This document shows, piece by piece, positions 34,353-43,234 of a DNA stretch of 64,000 bases; position 1 is the stretch's first letter, and each line of letters begins with the position of its first letter. The stretch is from CAYSPT01 sp964432985 (GTDB lineage: Bacteria; Muiribacteriota; CAYSPT01): positions 62,001 to 126,000 of the forward strand of contig CAYSPT010000006.1 of the NCBI GenBank assembly GCA_964432985.1, written 5' to 3'. The translations under genes were made by a program, and so were the position numbers. The notes beneath the pieces are model-generated. The model ran no database searches. It saw nothing but the letters and a program-made list of their open reading frames with translations, and was not told the DNA's origin.

Positions 34353-35261
34353 CTACATGGCTTCGAGAACGGCTATTCTCTCCTGGATGGGAGGGTGGGT
34401 TGAGAACAGTTTGAATCCTCCCCTGCCTTTAAGCGGATTAACCGTGTAGAGATGAGCCGTTGCCCGACTTGCCCTGGAAACCGGTGTTCTATCAGAAGCA
34501 AGTTTTTGCAGAGCACTGGTTAGACCGGGCGGATACCTGGTGAGCATGACCGCAGTGGCGTCTGCCAGGTACTCTCGTTTGCGTGAAATGGCCAGGCGTA
34601 TCAAATGAGCGGCAATGGGCGCCAGAATTGACAGGAATATCGCAGCCAGTATGAAAATACCTCCTCCTCCCCCTCCGCTGCCGGAGCGGCGGCCTCCACC
34701 CCCGTAGCGGCGTCCACCTCCGTAGAAGAAGATTCGTCTGGTCATATCGCTCAACATGATCACTGCGCCGCACAGAACCGCGGCCAGGCTGCCCAGGAGA
34801 ATGTCGTAATTCTTAATGTGGGCCATTTCGTGGGCAATGACACCTTCCAGTTCTACCCGGTTGAGTTTGCCCAGTAGGCCGGTGGTAATCGCGATAACAC
34901 CGTTTTTTGGATTCCTTCCGGTGGCAAAGGCATTGGGAGCCAAATCATTGATAACGTAAACCCGGGGAGGGGGCATCCCGGAGGCCAGAGCCAGACCTTC
35001 CACAGTGTGAAAAAGGTGAGGGTGGTTCTGCTTTTGCAGGGGACGCGCTCCGCTGATCCCCAGGATAATCCTGTCGCTGTAGTAGTAACTTCCGAATATT
35101 GATAGGCCGGCGATGAGAATTGCAGCCACCAATCCCGGTCCATAACCGAGGTGGGACAACTCTCCAAAAACATAGCCCATGGCTGCCAGAAGGAGAACGA
35201 AGAGGAAAACCAGCAGAAAAGATTTGCGCTGATTCCTGGCTATCTGGTCAAAAAACAACAT
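34353..35261 (-). CDS. htpX: HtpX-like M48 membrane metalloprotease
   Basis: A 302-residue protease with two N-terminal membrane segments (about residues 12-60) and one or two later ones. The zinc motif GVIAHEMAHIKNYD contains HExxH, and the third ligand Glu is in KREYLADATAV. NAFATGRNP is the usual substrate-groove segment. A Gly/Arg-rich loop (GGGRRYGGGGRRSGSGGGGG) between the helices is longer than in E. coli HtpX. It degrades misfolded membrane proteins. It lies three bases after lemA, a very common pairing. Confidence 0.95.
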   Translation of the reverse strand: MLFFDQIARNQRKSFLLVFLFVLLLAAMGYVFGELSHLGYGPGLVAAILIAGLSIFGSYYYSDRIILGISGARPLQKQNHPHLFHTVEGLALASGMPPPRVYVINDLAPNAFATGRNPKNGVIAITTGLLGKLNRVELEGVIAHEMAHIKNYDILLGSLAAVLCGAVIMLSDMTRRIFFYGGGRRYGGGGRRSGSGGGGGGIFILAAIFLSILAPIAAHLIRLAISRKREYLADATAVMLTRYPPGLTSALQKLASDRTPVSRASRATAHLYTVNPLKGRGGFKLFSTHPPIQERIAVLEAM

Positions 35262-35264
35262 CCC

Positions 35265-35813
35265 TCAGAACTGCACCTTTACAGCTTTTCTCTCTTCAGA
35301 TTCTTCCAACTCGAAGTATTCCCTGGCTTTGAACCCGAACGAATTCGCCAGCATGACTGCTGGAAACTTCTGGATAAACGTGTTGAAGAACATAACCGAA
35401 TCGTTGTAATGCTGCCGTGAATACGATATTTTATTCTCAGTGCCGGCCAGTTCCTCTTGAAGCATCATGAAATTCTCGTTGGCTTTAAGTTCCGGGTAGT
35501 TTTCCGACACCGCAAAAAGGGTTTTCAGGGCACCGGAGAGCATGTTCTCGGCCAGCCCCTGTTCTTTTACTGAGCCGGCGTTTATAGCCTGCGACCTGGC
35601 CTGGGTTACTTTTTCAAAAACCTCTTTTTCGTGTGCCGCGTATCCTTTAATGGTTTCGACGAGATTGGGAATCAAATCGTACCGCCGTTTCAGCTGGACA
35701 TCAATCTGTGACCAGGCATTGTCATTGCGGTTATTGAGCGTCACCATCCTGTTGTACAGGAAAATGACATAGGCGATAACCACTATGATAATGCCGAGAA
35801 TGAAAAACCCCAT
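35265..35813 (-). CDS. lemA: LemA family protein
   Basis: A 182-residue protein; the ATG at 35813 follows GGAGG by seven bases. One N-terminal transmembrane helix (FFILGIIIVVIAYVIFLYNR) precedes a helical bundle with the LemA motif NAWSQIDVQLKRRYDLIPNL and NFMMLQEELAGTENKISYSR. It ends EYFELEESEERKAVKVQF. The molecular role is unclear, but LemA is regularly encoded with HtpX, as here. Confidence 0.95.
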   Translation of the reverse strand: MGFFILGIIIVVIAYVIFLYNRMVTLNNRNDNAWSQIDVQLKRRYDLIPNLVETIKGYAAHEKEVFEKVTQARSQAINAGSVKEQGLAENMLSGALKTLFAVSENYPELKANENFMMLQEELAGTENKISYSRQHYNDSVMFFNTFIQKFPAVMLANSFGFKAREYFELEESEERKAVKVQF

Positions 35814-35835
35814 ACTCAATCCTCCTTTGCATTAA

Positions 35836-36153
35836 TTACATGAGTGCGTCAATTTTCGCCTTTATACCGTCTTTTGAATGTGCTCCCACCATTTTTTCCA
35901 GGACTTCGCCGCCTTTAAAGAAAATGAGAGTGGGGATAGACATAATGCCATACTTGGCAGCTGTGGCCGGATTATCATCAACATTGCATTTCCCAACCTT
36001 GACTTTTCCCTCATATTCGCCAGCCAGTTCGTCGATAACCGGACCCATTATCTGACAGGGGCCACACCAGGTTGCCCAGAAATCAACCAGCACCAAACCG
36101 GTGTCTTTCAATACATCAGCTTCAAAGTTTGCATCAGTGAACGCCTGTGCCAT
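35836..36153 (-). CDS. trxA: Thioredoxin
   Basis: A 105-residue thioredoxin. The active site is LVDFWATWCGPCQIMGPVID, and the cis-Pro is in GIMSIPTLIFFKGG. The ATG follows GGAGG. It reduces protein disulfides in the cytoplasm. It is the first gene of a trxA-lemA-htpX run on the minus strand (22-base and three-base gaps). Confidence 0.97.
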   Translation of the reverse strand: MAQAFTDANFEADVLKDTGLVLVDFWATWCGPCQIMGPVIDELAGEYEGKVKVGKCNVDDNPATAAKYGIMSIPTLIFFKGGEVLEKMVGAHSKDGIKAKIDALM

Positions 36154-36187
36154 GGTTTCTCCTCCTTATGCCGGGTTAATAATCGAA

Positions 36188-36216
36188 AATATAACACCTG
36201 TAAGAGAGAGATTCAA
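36188..36216 (-). promoter_or_regulatory. Predicted promoter of trxA-lemA-htpX
   Basis: On the minus strand TTGAAT (36216-36211), 17-base spacer, TATATT (36193-36188). Transcription would start near 36181, about 28 bases before the trxA ATG. Confidence 0.6.
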
Positions 36217-36380
36217 GAGATGCTGTAAATAATCTTGTTCCAGAGCAGGAAGTTCAGTGCTGACATTTCCGCTCTTAAAACGTATCCGGTGCACCTGCTT
36301 AATGAAATGTTTGATCTGTGTCGGTTCATAGATGGTACAATACCGGATATCAGTACATGATGTAGAGAGAAGGCTGCTAA

Positions 36381-37337
36381 ATGGTTGGATCTGAAAACCT
36401 ATCTGAAATCCCGTTTTTCCATGCATTTGATTCTGATGATCTTGGTATTGTCGGATCAGCATTACATCAGCAAAACTATCTTCAGGGCTCTCTGGTCTTC
36501 CGAAAGGGGAACGTGGGGGACACGATGTTCTTCCTGGGGAAGGGCAGGGTCGATGTTATCTGGGAGATCTCCTCTTACCGACGCTTCATTCTGGCCTCTA
36601 TTGGCACGGGCAGTTTCTTTGGGGAAATGGCACTTCTTGAAGATTCCCCCCGCTCGGCAACAGTCATGGCGGTGGAAAACCTCGAACTGTTTTCTCTGGC
36701 ACGGCTGGATTTCTACAGGATACTGGAAAATCATCCACAGGTGGGATTTCTTCTTCTCGAAGGTATAGGCAGGAGCTTGAGCAGAAGGCTCAGGCTGCTC
36801 AACGAGCATCTTCTTTTTACCGATGCCACGCTCACCACACTCAATGAGAGGAACAAAGCCGGGGACTGTACTGATTTGAGCAGTAACTCCGATGTCCTGC
36901 TTGAAGGGAACATGGAAGATCAGACCTTTGAATTTCTAAAAGTGTGTGGAGAGTCAAAAACAGTGGAGGCCGAAGAAGTTATCATCAAGGACGGCGATAA
37001 TCACGATGAGTTTTATGTGATCCTGGAGGGAGCCGCCCAGGTAAGCAAACTTCTCCCCGACGGTGAACGGGTAGTGCTTACTACTCTTGGCCCCGGTAAC
37101 ATCCTGGGCGAGATGGCTTTTCTCGACAGCGAGTACCGTTCCGCCGAAGTCATGGCCTGCAAACCAATGACCTTGTGTGTATTCCGAAGGGAACATATGA
37201 ACAAACTGGCGGATACGGATATGCACCTGGTGAACAAGATTTACCTGACCATACTCCGCCATATCAGTTTGAATATCCGGTTGACCAATGAGCATTACAT
37301 TGCTTCAAAAAAGAGCTTGCTGGGGCTTGACGGTTAA
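36381..37337 (+). CDS. Protein with two cyclic-nucleotide-binding domains
   Basis: A 318-residue protein made of two cNMP-binding domains (about residues 8-145 and 180-310) and no DNA-binding or kinase domain. The first has a canonical phosphate-binding cassette FFGEMALLEDSPRSATV. The second has LGEMAFLDSEYRSAEV, where Tyr replaces the usual Pro but the ligand Arg remains. The ATG has AGAAGG seven bases upstream. Its stop overlaps that of the converging cyclase gene by four bases. It could be a regulatory subunit or a cyclic-nucleotide buffer for the product of that cyclase (inference). Confidence 0.88.
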   Translation: MVGSENLSEIPFFHAFDSDDLGIVGSALHQQNYLQGSLVFRKGNVGDTMFFLGKGRVDVIWEISSYRRFILASIGTGSFFGEMALLEDSPRSATVMAVENLELFSLARLDFYRILENHPQVGFLLLEGIGRSLSRRLRLLNEHLLFTDATLTTLNERNKAGDCTDLSSNSDVLLEGNMEDQTFEFLKVCGESKTVEAEEVIIKDGDNHDEFYVILEGAAQVSKLLPDGERVVLTTLGPGNILGEMAFLDSEYRSAEVMACKPMTLCVFRREHMNKLADTDMHLVNKIYLTILRHISLNIRLTNEHYIASKKSLLGLDG

Positions 37338-38920
37338 CTCTTAAAATCCAGGACCGCATAAACAGGTACGGGTTTTTTCTTGCCCTTTACTACTACATCA
37401 TCGAGGTGAATTGCTTCTACTGTGTGCTTCACCTGCTCGAAGGTCTTCCCGGTAATAAGTACTCGATGGGGGAAATCCCGGGTAAGGGCTTCAACCCGGG
37501 CTCCGAGGTTGACATTGTCGCCAATGACGGTATAATCCATTTTTCTCTGCGATCCGATGTTGCCGACCACCATCTCTCCGGTATTGATACCCACGCCCAT
37601 GTCCAGGAGAGTAAGCCCGGCCTGCTTCCATTTCTCCTGGAGTCGAATAATTTCCAATTCCATTTCCACGCCGGCCCTGACAGCCAGCTCCGCGTGGTTG
37701 GGTTGGTCGACGGGAGCTCCCCAGACGGCGACGATTTCATCACCAACGAATTTGTCCAGGGTTCCGTCGTTGCGGACGATGACCTCTACCATGGCAGAGA
37801 GGTACTCGTTAAGGCGCCGGACGACCTCCTCGGGAGGATGGTCTTCGGAAAACGTTGTGAAGCTGCGGATATCGGAAAAGAGCACGGTGAGCTCTTTTCG
37901 AGTTCCCCCCGGCTTCAACATCTCCGGATTGGCAATCAATTCTTCAACCACCTGCGGCGAGGTGTAGCGACCGAACATTTCCTTGAGGCGGCGTTTCTCC
38001 CTAATCTGTTCTTCGCTGAACTTCTTGGAGCTCAGAAGCTCGTCCCTGGTAAGAGCGAAGACATCGGCGTTTTTCAGGGCCATACCCGTCAACAGGGCGA
38101 TGGTGGTCACCAGCTTCTTTTCCTCGGCGGTGTAAGCGTTGTCGCTTTGTTTCATTTCCTCGATGTTGATGACTCCCACTATCTTCTCGCCGGACAGGAG
38201 CGGGACGGCAATTGCCGTCCGGACCGGGCCTTTCCCGATAAGACCGGTCAGAACGGGATTTCTTTGTGCTTCCTGCTCTGAAATGAACAGCCCTTTGGAT
38301 GCCGCCCAGCCCAGCATGTGACTGGTGTCCACGGGCACCGTTTTTTCGCCGGTGGCTGTCTCGGTGGCTCCCAGCAGGATAAGCTCCCGCCCATCGGCTC
38401 CCACCAGGTAGAGGGAGGTGGCCGTGACGTCGATACCTTGCTCCAGCATGGAGAACACGGTAGCACAGATGCGGTCGCGGTCCAGGGTGGAAAGCAGATC
38501 CTTGACTTTGATGAGGGTGCCGGATAGCCTTACCGACTGCTCCTGGTAGACCTTCCGGGTTTCCCTGACCCTCTCATCACCGTCCTCTTCCTTGCAGTGC
38601 ACCTGGTGCAGGGCGCTTCTGGCCTGCAGGCGGTACTGCCCGACCTTCCGGCGGTAGCCGGACAGAGAAGAGAACCACGCCACAATCAGCAGCAAGAAGA
38701 TGCCGGCCAGCCACCGGTTTGCACGAGGGATTTCCAGGAGTCTGGAGCTGAAAGAATCGAAAGCAGTCAGGTACGGTCCAATAAGGCCGCATGAGTTGGG
38801 ATTGTCCAGGCAGTACCAGGCACCGCCGGCGAGGACTATCACACACGTCAGGATGACGGCCATTATCGCCCGGGACCGGCTCTTTGGCTCACCGGCCTCA
38901 ATACGTATGTTGGAACTCAT
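37334..38920 (-). CDS. GAF domain-adenylate/guanylate cyclase (class III)
   Basis: A 528-residue protein. Two N-terminal membrane segments (about residues 20-40 and 70-90) flank a short external loop. A coiled coil, then a GAF domain (about residues 130-285; TSLYLVGADGRELILLG, GPVRTAIAVPLLSG), then a class III cyclase domain (about 340-525). Metal-binding Asp are in LTVLFSDIRSFT and FVGDEIVAVWG. The Asn-Arg type transition-state region is VIGDNVNLGARVE. It makes cAMP or cGMP; specificity is not assigned. ATG 38920 has GAGG six bases upstream. Confidence 0.92.
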   Translation of the reverse strand: MSSNIRIEAGEPKSRSRAIMAVILTCVIVLAGGAWYCLDNPNSCGLIGPYLTAFDSFSSRLLEIPRANRWLAGIFLLLIVAWFSSLSGYRRKVGQYRLQARSALHQVHCKEEDGDERVRETRKVYQEQSVRLSGTLIKVKDLLSTLDRDRICATVFSMLEQGIDVTATSLYLVGADGRELILLGATETATGEKTVPVDTSHMLGWAASKGLFISEQEAQRNPVLTGLIGKGPVRTAIAVPLLSGEKIVGVINIEEMKQSDNAYTAEEKKLVTTIALLTGMALKNADVFALTRDELLSSKKFSEEQIREKRRLKEMFGRYTSPQVVEELIANPEMLKPGGTRKELTVLFSDIRSFTTFSEDHPPEEVVRRLNEYLSAMVEVIVRNDGTLDKFVGDEIVAVWGAPVDQPNHAELAVRAGVEMELEIIRLQEKWKQAGLTLLDMGVGINTGEMVVGNIGSQRKMDYTVIGDNVNLGARVEALTRDFPHRVLITGKTFEQVKHTVEAIHLDDVVVKGKKKPVPVYAVLDFKS

Positions 38921-39136
38921 GCAAATCCTCACTTCGCAGTGTGACGGACCATGAACGATACCGTCATTTGACCAATCCAGTATAGCACGAGTGCCGTACC
39001 GGGAAAAGACCCGTCACTCTCCACTCCCACGTCCGGAGTATACACTCCGAGGGAGACATTGAGTGTTGATGGAAACTGAGGTAATCGTGGTACAATATCA
39101 TGAAAAGAAATTTGACGGCGATGGAGGGATAGTACG

Positions 39137-39766
39137 ATGATGCGATATTGCCGGTTTCGCAGGGGTTTCACCTTGATAGAGCTCATGATCGTTATCGTGG
39201 TTCTCGGCATTCTAGCGGCAGTGGCACTGCCTCGTTTTACCAGCGTGGTGACCAAGGGAAAGGTTTCCAGCACCAAGTCGAAAATGGAAACCATCAAGTC
39301 TGCCAGCACCATGTTCGCCGCAGACGTGGGAGTATTTCCCGGAGACCTGGAAGATCTCATGGTGCAGCCCAAGGTGGACGGTGGCGATGATGACTTCTAC
39401 ATTGCCCACAACCTCACCGGGACTCCAGAGAACGACGAGAAAGACTATACCTCCAAAATGGTGGCCAAGTGGAACGGGCCCTACCTGGACGGGACGCTGG
39501 CAGAAGTCGTCCTCGATGGATTTGAGAAATATTTTTATTGTGACGACGAGTTCAGCCAGGACACCAACTCGACCGGCCTCTTCGGTTACTGCGCCAAGGC
39601 AGGTTCCGACAATGACGGAACCTATGGAATCTATGTGTATTCCGTAGGTTCTGACCTGGTTCAGCACAGCGCGACTATCGACCGCAACCCGGATGACCTG
39701 GTCAAATGGATCAGGCAGGACGGTGTTGACGGTACCGGTACCGTTCCCCTGATTCCCGGTACGTGA
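39137..39766 (+). CDS. GspG/PilE-like major pseudopilin
   Basis: A 209-residue pseudopilin. RRGFTLIELMIVIVVLGILA is the full class III signal with Gly before the cut, Phe at +1 and Glu at +5. AVALPRF and a long helix follow. The globular part contains WNGPYLDG, typical of GspG, and several acidic loops that may bind calcium (VDGGDDDFY). It is longer than classical GspG (about 140 residues). The ATG has GGAGG nine bases upstream. It opens the plus-strand pilus/secretion locus, and its stop overlaps the next GTG. Confidence 0.93.
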   Translation: MMRYCRFRRGFTLIELMIVIVVLGILAAVALPRFTSVVTKGKVSSTKSKMETIKSASTMFAADVGVFPGDLEDLMVQPKVDGGDDDFYIAHNLTGTPENDEKDYTSKMVAKWNGPYLDGTLAEVVLDGFEKYFYCDDEFSQDTNSTGLFGYCAKAGSDNDGTYGIYVYSVGSDLVQHSATIDRNPDDLVKWIRQDGVDGTGTVPLIPGT

Positions 39767-40428
39767 CCGTTAACCCGACGGAATTACCGGGGGCACATGA
39801 GGCGGTTCGGCGGGCATTCACGCTTATCGAGCTGATGGTAGTGGTGGTAGTTGTCAGCCTGCTGGCAGGGCTGGTTGGACCGCGCATCCTTAAGTTCAGC
39901 CGGAGGCTGGAATTCGACGGTACGGTTCAGCATCTGGCCGGTTTGATCCGCCAGAGCAGGGAAGCATCGCTCTCGAGCTGCGAAAAACGTATTGATGGAG
40001 TCCCCGTCCAGGTCAGACACGGTTTCAGACTCGTCCCGGTGGATGAATGGGACGAGCCCTCATCCATGGTTTTCCGCCGCGTGACGGAGCAGGAACGGGA
40101 AGAAGCAAGGGCCATCCTCGAGGTCACGGCCTACGGTATATCGGAAGAGGTGTGGAACACGGTGGGTGGCGACGGCAGTTACTTCGTTTTTTCGGACACA
40201 AATAAAATAGCGGTGTCACCGGAATCCTCGCTTGCTGAAGGGGATATAATTCTCTTCGATGTCCGGGGAATGCCCGGTCTGACTGACGGGCGCCCGTGCT
40301 CCGAGAGTGCCTGCCTGGTACTGGTGCATGATGAGTTTACCGGTTCCCACGACAAAAGGATTTCAGTAGATTGTCAGACAGGCCGGATCACGGTGGAAGA
40401 ATCCGGCGGAAGTGAAACCGGGCAATGA
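39763..40428 (+). CDS. GspH-like pseudopilin
   Basis: A 221-residue pseudopilin. The signal RRAFTLIELMVVVVVVSLLA has Ala instead of Gly at -1, which prepilin peptidase sometimes accepts. The helix continues through GLVGPRILKFSRRLEFDGTV and AGLIRQSREAS, the GspH/FimT-like pattern. The GTG start overlaps the stop of the GspG-like gene (GTGA). The downstream ATG overlaps its own stop, so the pseudopilin genes are translationally coupled. Confidence 0.85.
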   Translation: MTVNPTELPGAHEAVRRAFTLIELMVVVVVVSLLAGLVGPRILKFSRRLEFDGTVQHLAGLIRQSREASLSSCEKRIDGVPVQVRHGFRLVPVDEWDEPSSMVFRRVTEQEREEARAILEVTAYGISEEVWNTVGGDGSYFVFSDTNKIAVSPESSLAEGDIILFDVRGMPGLTDGRPCSESACLVLVHDEFTGSHDKRISVDCQTGRITVEESGGSETGQ

Positions 40429-41981
40429 ACACCACTACTCATAGAATGTCCCTCGATACGGCAGCAGCGTGCCGGGGGCTGAGCCTGACAGAAATAATAG
40501 TGGTCATTATTCTCATCACCGTGACGCTGGTTCCCATGCTGGGATTCTTCTCCGAAGCGCTTGAGCGAAGTGCCATCATCGAACGCAAGTTGACCATGGT
40601 CCATCTGGGTGAGTCCCTGATGGAAGAAATCCTCTCCAGAGAGTTTTCCGATCCCGCCAATCCGTACCACCTGGGGCTGGAAGAGGGCAATTGGGCTGAT
40701 GTTCAGCGGAAGGATTACGATGATGTCGACGATTACTCCGGGTGGAACCGGTTTTCTTCCGCGGGTGAGTCCACCACCGGTTCTTCCGTAGAAACGGCTT
40801 ATTCGTTTCCTCCCCGGCAGACCGGGGCAGTGAACGCCGTTTACGACGGAAGCTCGATTACCGGTAACGATATACTGGAAGAAGCCGGTGACGAAGAGAG
40901 CGTGTTCAGCGATTTTGCGCGCCAGGTGGTGGTGCAAACCGAAGGTGACGCGCTGGAACAAGTAAAAGAGATCACCCTGCCATTCGTTCCCGCGTCAATG
41001 GTCATGGATCCCGGCGGGCGGGAGTTACTGATCGCCGGCACAGACGGAAAACTGGCCCGGATCGATTCCGTGAGAGGCGAGGTAATTCAGCAGACCGCTA
41101 TTGCGGGCGCCGGACAGCTGGCCCTCGATGTTTCCACTGACGGCGAGATAATGGCCGTAGGAGACCGGAAACACGGCAACCTTTACCTGTTCGAAAAAAG
41201 TGGTCTTCGCATGATGGGAGCCACTGTAGAGATTGGCATCACGCCGGAAATCGTCCTGTTTTCCCCCGATATGCGCTACATTCACGTGTTGAGCAGTTCT
41301 CCCGGGGCATGGGAGCAGTGGATGATTCCCGCCATGCAGAGAACGGCCGGAATCACCCTGGAGACGTCTCCCACCTCGGCCGTGCTGGCTCCTGACGGTG
41401 GACAACTGTTTACCCTGGACGGGGATGCCGGAACGGTAGGCTATTATGATGTAGGAGACCAGGCACCGGTGTCCCGTCCATTCAGCACCCTGGTTCCGGG
41501 GGGGCAATCAATGTCCTATTTACCCGAGATGGAAATCCTGGCGGTGTTGGGCTCTCCCGGGGTGCCCACCAGGGTTATTGATTCCAAAGACGGTAGCATC
41601 ATCAAGTCGATAGGTTTCGCCGAAACGCCGTCTACTATGGTGGCCTGCACCCGCTGGAAGGCCTGTTTATCCATGTTTCACGCTACGCTGGAACTGGTAG
41701 TACTAGATGGGAATGTCCTGGCCGATCCCGCCGTCACCGATCCGGAAGTGCACCTTTTCACCGCCGGGACCCTGACACCGTCATCGTCCTTTTCTCCGGG
41801 TTGGTGCCGCATCGCCCCTGGCGATGGCTTGATCATCGTTGGAGAGCGGGATGGACAGAGAGCGCAGGTCATACGGCCGGGCTGCCGGATCAAGCAAGTA
41901 ACGGTGAGCGTTCTGGACCGTACTGGTATCTGCCCGCCTGTTGATCTTACCGCCACCTTGACCGAACGCAGGAGCCGGTAA
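40425..41981 (+). CDS. GspI-like pseudopilin with an inserted beta-propeller
   Basis: A 518-residue protein. Residues 18-40 are a class III signal and helix (CRGLSLTEIIVVIILITV, Gly at -1 and Glu at +5). The next 140 residues include HLGESLMEEILSREF, a GspI/PilV-type alpha segment. From about residue 185 to 485 there are repeated YVTN/WD-like blades: MVMDPGGRELLIAGTDGKLA, LDVSTDGEIMAVGD, LFSPDMRYIHVLS, VLAPDGGQLFTLDGDAGTV. The last 30 residues (IKQVTVSVLDRTG) return to the KKVTVEVTW-type strand that ends ordinary GspI proteins. The propeller is thus inserted near the end of the pseudopilin fold and would be displayed at the pilus tip. No stop or frameshift separates the parts. Confidence 0.85.
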   Translation: MNTTTHRMSLDTAAACRGLSLTEIIVVIILITVTLVPMLGFFSEALERSAIIERKLTMVHLGESLMEEILSREFSDPANPYHLGLEEGNWADVQRKDYDDVDDYSGWNRFSSAGESTTGSSVETAYSFPPRQTGAVNAVYDGSSITGNDILEEAGDEESVFSDFARQVVVQTEGDALEQVKEITLPFVPASMVMDPGGRELLIAGTDGKLARIDSVRGEVIQQTAIAGAGQLALDVSTDGEIMAVGDRKHGNLYLFEKSGLRMMGATVEIGITPEIVLFSPDMRYIHVLSSSPGAWEQWMIPAMQRTAGITLETSPTSAVLAPDGGQLFTLDGDAGTVGYYDVGDQAPVSRPFSTLVPGGQSMSYLPEMEILAVLGSPGVPTRVIDSKDGSIIKSIGFAETPSTMVACTRWKACLSMFHATLELVVLDGNVLADPAVTDPEVHLFTAGTLTPSSSFSPGWCRIAPGDGLIIVGERDGQRAQVIRPGCRIKQVTVSVLDRTGICPPVDLTATLTERRSR

Positions 41982-41982
41982 A

Positions 41983-42996
41983 ATGGTTGTATCACAACGA
42001 TGCAAACGGGGACTGTCCTTGATGGAAATCATCGTTTCCCTGGCAGTCCTGGGAATCGTGGCCTCTGCAGTCTACGCCTTGTTTCACGCCGGACTGAGAA
42101 GTTTTCAAAAGGGTGAATCGCAGGTAGACTTGTCCACCCGGGCCCGTTTTGCTCTCGATCACATGACCAGGACACTGTCTGGATGCACCCCCTTCCTGTA
42201 CGCATGGTACGGTCATCCTCTGGCACTGGAGGAAAGCACGGGATTTGCCTGGAGAGACAATGCCGATTCGGTCTGGATGGCTCCGGAAACATGGGATTTC
42301 CTGGAGAATTTATGGAATGATTATGAATGGATCGACAGCGCCAAATGGACCGATCCCGAGTGTGTAAACGCCGGCTGGACAAAGTTTGCCTTCTTCAACG
42401 CTCCCGGTAACCTGGCTACCTGGTGGGATGACGACGAGACCGACACCGACGGCGACGGTAACCGCTGCGATTCCTGGTTTTCCCAGGGCTGGGGCGGAGG
42501 TGCACCCGGATTCTGGAATCCGCAGGTATGGGAGCTCTATCGCCCCGGCCATCCCGGCTTCCTCGCCACGGACGCCGGTTTCTTCAGCCGGACCGGCCTG
42601 GCTTTCGTGTGCCTGGAGAACAATCCGGAAACGCCGGGGAGCGAAGCCCGGTTGGCGGTGGTCGCTTACTGGTTTGACAGCGAGGCCGGTACCCTGTTTT
42701 ACCTGCACAAGGGCGGGTATGCTCCTCAGACCGAGACAGGTATCGTCACCGACCTGGCGAGTGTTAACTTCGAATACCGCGATGCCGCCATGCGCTGTCA
42801 TTCCATCGAGGACTGGACTGGCAGCGATTATGACGCCGAATGGCGGATATATCCACCGCCAGCGGTCCGTCATGTGAATGTTACGTTACAGCTGCTGCAC
42901 ACTGGAGATAATTCCGGCAGCGAAAACGGCGGCTCTCGGCGGCCGGCAGCCACCTTTCAGACCGGCATCACTCTGCATAACACTCCTGCTCTCTAA
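41983..42996 (+). CDS. GspJ-like pseudopilin
   Basis: A 337-residue pseudopilin beginning one base after the previous stop. KRGLSLMEIIVSLAVLGIVA is the class III signal with Glu at +5. The following helix (ALFHAGLRSFQKGESQ) and TRARFALDHMTRTLSG are characteristic of GspJ. The remaining 250 residues are Trp-rich and acidic, including DDDETDTDGDGNRCDS, an Asp-rich stretch resembling calcium-binding loops. It is much larger than classical GspJ (about 200), so the tip domain is expanded. Confidence 0.88.
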   Translation: MVVSQRCKRGLSLMEIIVSLAVLGIVASAVYALFHAGLRSFQKGESQVDLSTRARFALDHMTRTLSGCTPFLYAWYGHPLALEESTGFAWRDNADSVWMAPETWDFLENLWNDYEWIDSAKWTDPECVNAGWTKFAFFNAPGNLATWWDDDETDTDGDGNRCDSWFSQGWGGGAPGFWNPQVWELYRPGHPGFLATDAGFFSRTGLAFVCLENNPETPGSEARLAVVAYWFDSEAGTLFYLHKGGYAPQTETGIVTDLASVNFEYRDAAMRCHSIEDWTGSDYDAEWRIYPPPAVRHVNVTLQLLHTGDNSGSENGGSRRPAATFQTGITLHNTPAL

Positions 42997-43121
42997 CGGG
43001 CGTGCTTGCTACCTTCCCGCCACAGCAACCTAATGAAATAACCGGGTTAGTTTCATCCGGTCGCTAAATTAGTTTCCATATAAAGTCGATACATACACTG
43101 GATAGTATTTTCTATCTAAAA

Positions 43122-43204
43122 GTCCGGATAATTCATGGATATTCGTCGCGAGGTGAATTTCGTCGCGAGGTGAATACAGAATAGTTTGTTAATAATTCGG
43201 GCTT
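43122..43204. repeat. Palindromic intergenic element, copy C
   Basis: The right end, read inverted, is CCCGAATTATTAACAAACTA, matching the left end of copy A. The left end CCGGATAATTCATGGATATT matches the inverted right end of copy A. Inside are two identical 17-bp direct repeats (43142-43158 and 43159-43175). It sits in the 238-base gap between the pseudopilin genes and pilM. Confidence 0.6.
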
Positions 43205-43234
43205 AAATGTCGTCTATGCAAGGAGACCCGGATC

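Noticed and set aside
37406..38281. A 291-codon plus-strand open frame
   Set aside because: It is antisense to the GAF-cyclase gene, which has all conserved motifs.
42997..43234. tRNA or small RNA gene in the gap before pilM
   Set aside because: The secondary structure there is explained by palindromic element C; no cloverleaf or T-loop consensus is seen.
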